Shown here: positions 61,736-64,000 of the stretch, in pieces
Layout: each line of letters opens with the position of its first letter
How positions within the stretch are numbered: position 1 is the stretch's first letter
Assembly: GCF_029835735.1 (NCBI RefSeq)
Contig: NZ_JAOEAL010000001.1
Coordinates: forward strand, 3,844,001-3,908,000
DNA length: 64,000 nucleotides
Reading direction: 5' to 3'
DNA from: Shewanella sp. GD04112
Lineage (GTDB): Bacteria > Pseudomonadota > Gammaproteobacteria > Enterobacterales > Shewanellaceae
Translations under genes and position numbers: made by a program
Notes under the pieces: generated by a model
What the model was told of the DNA's origin: nothing
Seen by the model: the letters and a program-made list of their open reading frames with translations, nothing else
Databases searched by the model: none

Positions 61736-62142
61736 CCCTTTATCTCTTTTTTAGTGTCTATCTGTTTGCGATGCACTATCGAATAGTGCCTCAGCCCCGA
61801 TGGGCCATGGGATACTATCACAGATAAAAATAACACTAAGATAAACAGTTCTGGCTTGTAGTTGGCAAGCGGCACAAACAGGCAAAGCAGCCCTAATTTC
61901 CCGAGGGTTAACACCCCCTTGAGCTGAATTAACCAACGCCAATCTCGAATAATTTCCCACAACATCAATATGCTGCCGGTAATCATCGCCAGATACCAAT
62001 AATTGAGCCACAGGGATTTCTCAACGGAAAGTAATATTCCGCCGCCCGCTCCAGCAATCCCCAATATATGTAAAGCTCTTAGGGTTGTTTTACTCAGCCG
62101 CTGTACCCAAAAACGTTTTTCAGACATCTGCTGCCTTGCCAT
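61732..62142 (-). CDS. Membrane protein of unknown function
   Basis: The product has 136 residues from the ATG at 62142, which has AGGGG upstream; an internal ATG at 62127 with AAGG is a possible alternative. Four hydrophobic helices are visible (about 26-44, 47-66, 77-95, 98-115), with GIAGAGGGILLS in the first and SHGPSGLRHYS after the last. No family is recognised. It overlaps the methyltransferase gene by four bases and forms an operon with it. Confidence 0.72.
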   Translation of the reverse strand: MARQQMSEKRFWVQRLSKTTLRALHILGIAGAGGGILLSVEKSLWLNYWYLAMITGSILMLWEIIRDWRWLIQLKGVLTLGKLGLLCLFVPLANYKPELFILVLFLSVIVSHGPSGLRHYSIVHRKQIDTKKEIKG

Positions 62143-62646
62143 AGATTTAACCCCTTAGAACCACTCAGGTAACATTTTGGAAAAAATATATTATATTTTC
62201 TCAAAAAACACTGGTGAGATTTGATTATTTACTGAATACTCACAGGATAAATATTCGAATATTTACACTAAATAATCAAACCGAAAATAAACCATATAAA
62301 TTAGCACGTTAAAATAAAGCATCCGTACAACGCATTATTTTCCCACAATAATTCAGCAATGATAATTTAGCCCATCAAAATATGTTAACTCACGCAAGTT
62401 ATACCGTATTCACTGAGTGATTAACTTCAATTTCGTTAATATTTTCAGCCATATTGCACATTTCAATTATGTAATTTTCACTGTAACAATCGTTATGTGA
62501 CCTAAGCACGCATATACCTCTTTAGATAGTGGTAACTTTGTTCGTGGAGAATACTCTAAAAGCGCGTGAGCTACGTAAAATATAAATATCACGCCATGAT
62601 GAATAACCCTTATTAAGTAGATGAAATGTACGGCGGAGGAACGATT
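62143..62646. other. AT-rich divergent intergenic region upstream of fccA
   Basis: No gene is present in these 504 bases. They contain an 18-bp perfect palindrome (TAAATATTCGAATATTTA, 62248-62265) lying within an 11-bp inverted repeat (62220-62230 with 62270-62280). The fccA promoter should lie to the right of this, but I cannot identify a convincing -35/-10 pair or CRP site by eye. Confidence 0.6.
62248..62265. promoter_or_regulatory. 18-bp palindrome, possible operator
   Basis: TAAATATTCGAATATTTA is a perfect palindrome. TTTGATTATTT (62220-62230) and AAATAATCAAA (62270-62280) flank it as a second inverted pair. It is 106 bp from the start of the minus-strand membrane protein gene and about 380 bp from fccA. 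Confidence 0.4.
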
Positions 62647-64000
62647 ATGTTCACAAGAAAGATTCAAAAAACAGCACTAGCCATGCTGATCTCTGGTGCA
62701 ATGGCAGGCACAGCCTATGCCGCGCCAGAAGTACTAGCCGATTTTCACGGTGAAATGGGCGGCTGCGATAGCTGCCACGTATCAGACAAAGGTGGCGTGA
62801 CCAACGACAACCTGACCCATGAAAATGCCCAATGCGTTAGCTGCCACGGTGATTTAAAAGAACTGGCTGCAGCAGCGCCAAAAGATAAAGTTTCTCCGCA
62901 CAAATCTCACTTAATTGGTGAAATCGCTTGTACCAGCTGCCATAAAGGCCACGAAAAATCAGTTACTTATTGTGACGCTTGCCACAGCTTCGGCTTCGAT
63001 ATGCCATTTGGCGGCAAGTGGGAACGCAAGTTTGTGCCAGTTGATGCAGACAAAGCGGCTCAAGATAAAGCCATTGCCGCTGGCGTGAAAGAAACCACTG
63101 ACGTCGTGGTTATCGGTTCGGGTGGTGCAGGTCTTGCTGCCGCCGTTTCAGCCCGTGATGCTGGCGCGAAAGTGATCCTGTTAGAAAAAGAACCTATCCC
63201 AGGTGGTAACACTAAACTGGCTGCTGGCGGTATGAACGCTGCAGAAACTAAGCCACAGGCTAAGTTAGGTATCGAAGATAAGAAACAAATCATGATCGAC
63301 GACACCATGAAAGGTGGTCGTAACATCAACGATCCTGAATTAGTGAAAGTTCTGGCCAACAACTCTTCAGACTCTATCGATTGGTTAACCTCTATGGGTG
63401 CCGACATGACTGACGTGGGCCGTATGGGTGGCGCAAGCGTTAACCGCAGTCACCGTCCAACTGGTGGTGCGGGTGTGGGCGCACACGTTGCACAAGTGCT
63501 GTGGGACAACGCCGTTAAACGTGGTACTGACATTCGTTTAAACAGCCGTGTTGTTCGCATCCTTGAAGATGCAAGCGGTAAAGTGACCGGCGTTTTAGTG
63601 AAAGGTGAATACACTGGCTACTATGTGATCAAAGCCGATGCAGTCGTGATTGCTGCTGGTGGTTTTGCGAAAAACAACGATCGCGTCGCTAAGTACGATC
63701 CTAAATTAAAAGGCTTTAAAGCGACTAACCACCCGGGTGCAACTGGTGACGGCTTAGACGTTGCGCTGCAAGCGGGCGCAGCTACTCGTGACTTAGAATA
63801 CATCCAAGCTCACCCAACTTACTCACCAGCCGGTGGTGTGATGATCACCGAAGCGGTACGTGGTAACGGTGCTATCGTGGTTAACCGTGACGGTAACCGC
63901 TTTATGAACGAAATCACGACCCGTGATAAAGCGTCTGCAGCGATTCTGCAACAGAAAGGCGAAAGCGCTTACCTCGTATTCGATGACTCTATCCGTAAGA
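62647..64000 (+). CDS. fccA: Periplasmic flavocytochrome c fumarate reductase, 3' end cut by window edge
   Basis: FccA reduces fumarate to succinate in the periplasm during anaerobic respiration, taking electrons from CymA-type quinol oxidases. The visible 451 residues contain a signal peptide (cleavage after about residue 25), four haem motifs CxxCH at residues 40, 63, 95 and 109, an FAD domain beginning VVVIGSGGAGLAAAVSARD (about 154), and the active-site arginine Arg426 in EITTRDKASAA, corresponding to Arg402 of the mature S. frigidimarina enzyme, the proton donor. The ATG at 62647 has GGAGGAA upstream. About 145 residues should be missing beyond the right edge. It is a hallmark gene of Shewanella. 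Confidence 0.98.
   Translation, partial: MFTRKIQKTALAMLISGAMAGTAYAAPEVLADFHGEMGGCDSCHVSDKGGVTNDNLTHENAQCVSCHGDLKELAAAAPKDKVSPHKSHLIGEIACTSCHKGHEKSVTYCDACHSFGFDMPFGGKWERKFVPVDADKAAQDKAIAAGVKETTDVVVIGSGGAGLAAAVSARDAGAKVILLEKEPIPGGNTKLAAGGMNAAETKPQAKLGIEDKKQIMIDDTMKGGRNINDPELVKVLANNSSDSIDWLTSMGADMTDVGRMGGASVNRSHRPTGGAGVGAHVAQVLWDNAVKRGTDIRLNSRVVRILEDASGKVTGVLVKGEYTGYYVIKADAVVIAAGGFAKNNDRVAKYDPKLKGFKATNHPGATGDGLDVALQAGAATRDLEYIQAHPTYSPAGGVMITEAVRGNGAIVVNRDGNRFMNEITTRDKASAAILQQKGESAYLVFDDSIRK

Noticed and set aside
62460..62560. CRP-type binding site upstream of fccA around the TGTGACCTAAGCACGC stretch
   Set aside because: Only one half-site matches; the second half does not fit TCACA at the required spacing.
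1..64000. tRNA and rRNA genes
   Set aside because: No cloverleaf with the GGTTC-type T arm or rRNA-like sequence was recognised by eye on either strand.

Overview
The window is chromosomal DNA of a Shewanella (Gammaproteobacteria). The strongest indications are a periplasmic tetraheme flavocytochrome c fumarate reductase (fccA) at the right edge, a MipA/OmpV - DUF3019 - two-component cluster, GlyGly-CTERM secreted proteases, and a prfB-lysS pair with the classical RF2 frameshift. I recognise the genus from gene content; the species cannot be fixed from this window alone.

Left part (1-9.1 kb) is a vitamin B12 locus. A cobalamin riboswitch on the minus strand precedes btuD, btuC, cobT and cobS (cobS runs off the left edge), with a probable 28-residue leader peptide between riboswitch and btuD. 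A cobC-like phosphatase follows, and divergent from it is metH, the B12-dependent methionine synthase, with tandem MetJ-like boxes in front.

From 9.1 to 15.6 kb lies a variable island: an AT-rich 1064-residue secreted protein, a small coiled-coil protein and a HEPN-domain protein on the minus strand, separated by several copies of a modular, highly structured intergenic repeat. The two best copies differ by paired substitutions that keep their stems.

15.6-30.1 kb holds a Tat-type dienelactone hydrolase, a three-gene plus-strand set (large lipoprotein and two exported YwqK/MORN_2 repeat proteins), the cation/proton antiporter chaA, a large rhomboid protease, pbpG, a LysR regulator divergent from a glyoxalase-fold gene, and a DUF2846 lipoprotein. 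30.2-40.8 kb holds lysS, prfB, a 1432-residue formate dehydrogenase/GltD fusion, a Cache-domain chemoreceptor and chrA.

40.8-55.1 kb is dominated by two tandem 1.7-kresidue subtilisin-family proteases with GlyGly-CTERM tails, followed by a divergent mipA-DUF3019-response regulator-histidine kinase operon. A shared 16-bp direct-repeat element lies about 105 bp upstream of the start codons of both proteases and of mipA, suggesting one regulon.

55.1-64 kb carries rlmC, a short GlpD-like dehydrogenase, the ohrR/ohr peroxide switch with two operator copies, a thioredoxin-DsbD-like membrane protein, small membrane proteins and a methyltransferase, and fccA, which is cut by the right edge. No tRNA, rRNA, CRISPR array, transposase or phage gene was seen.
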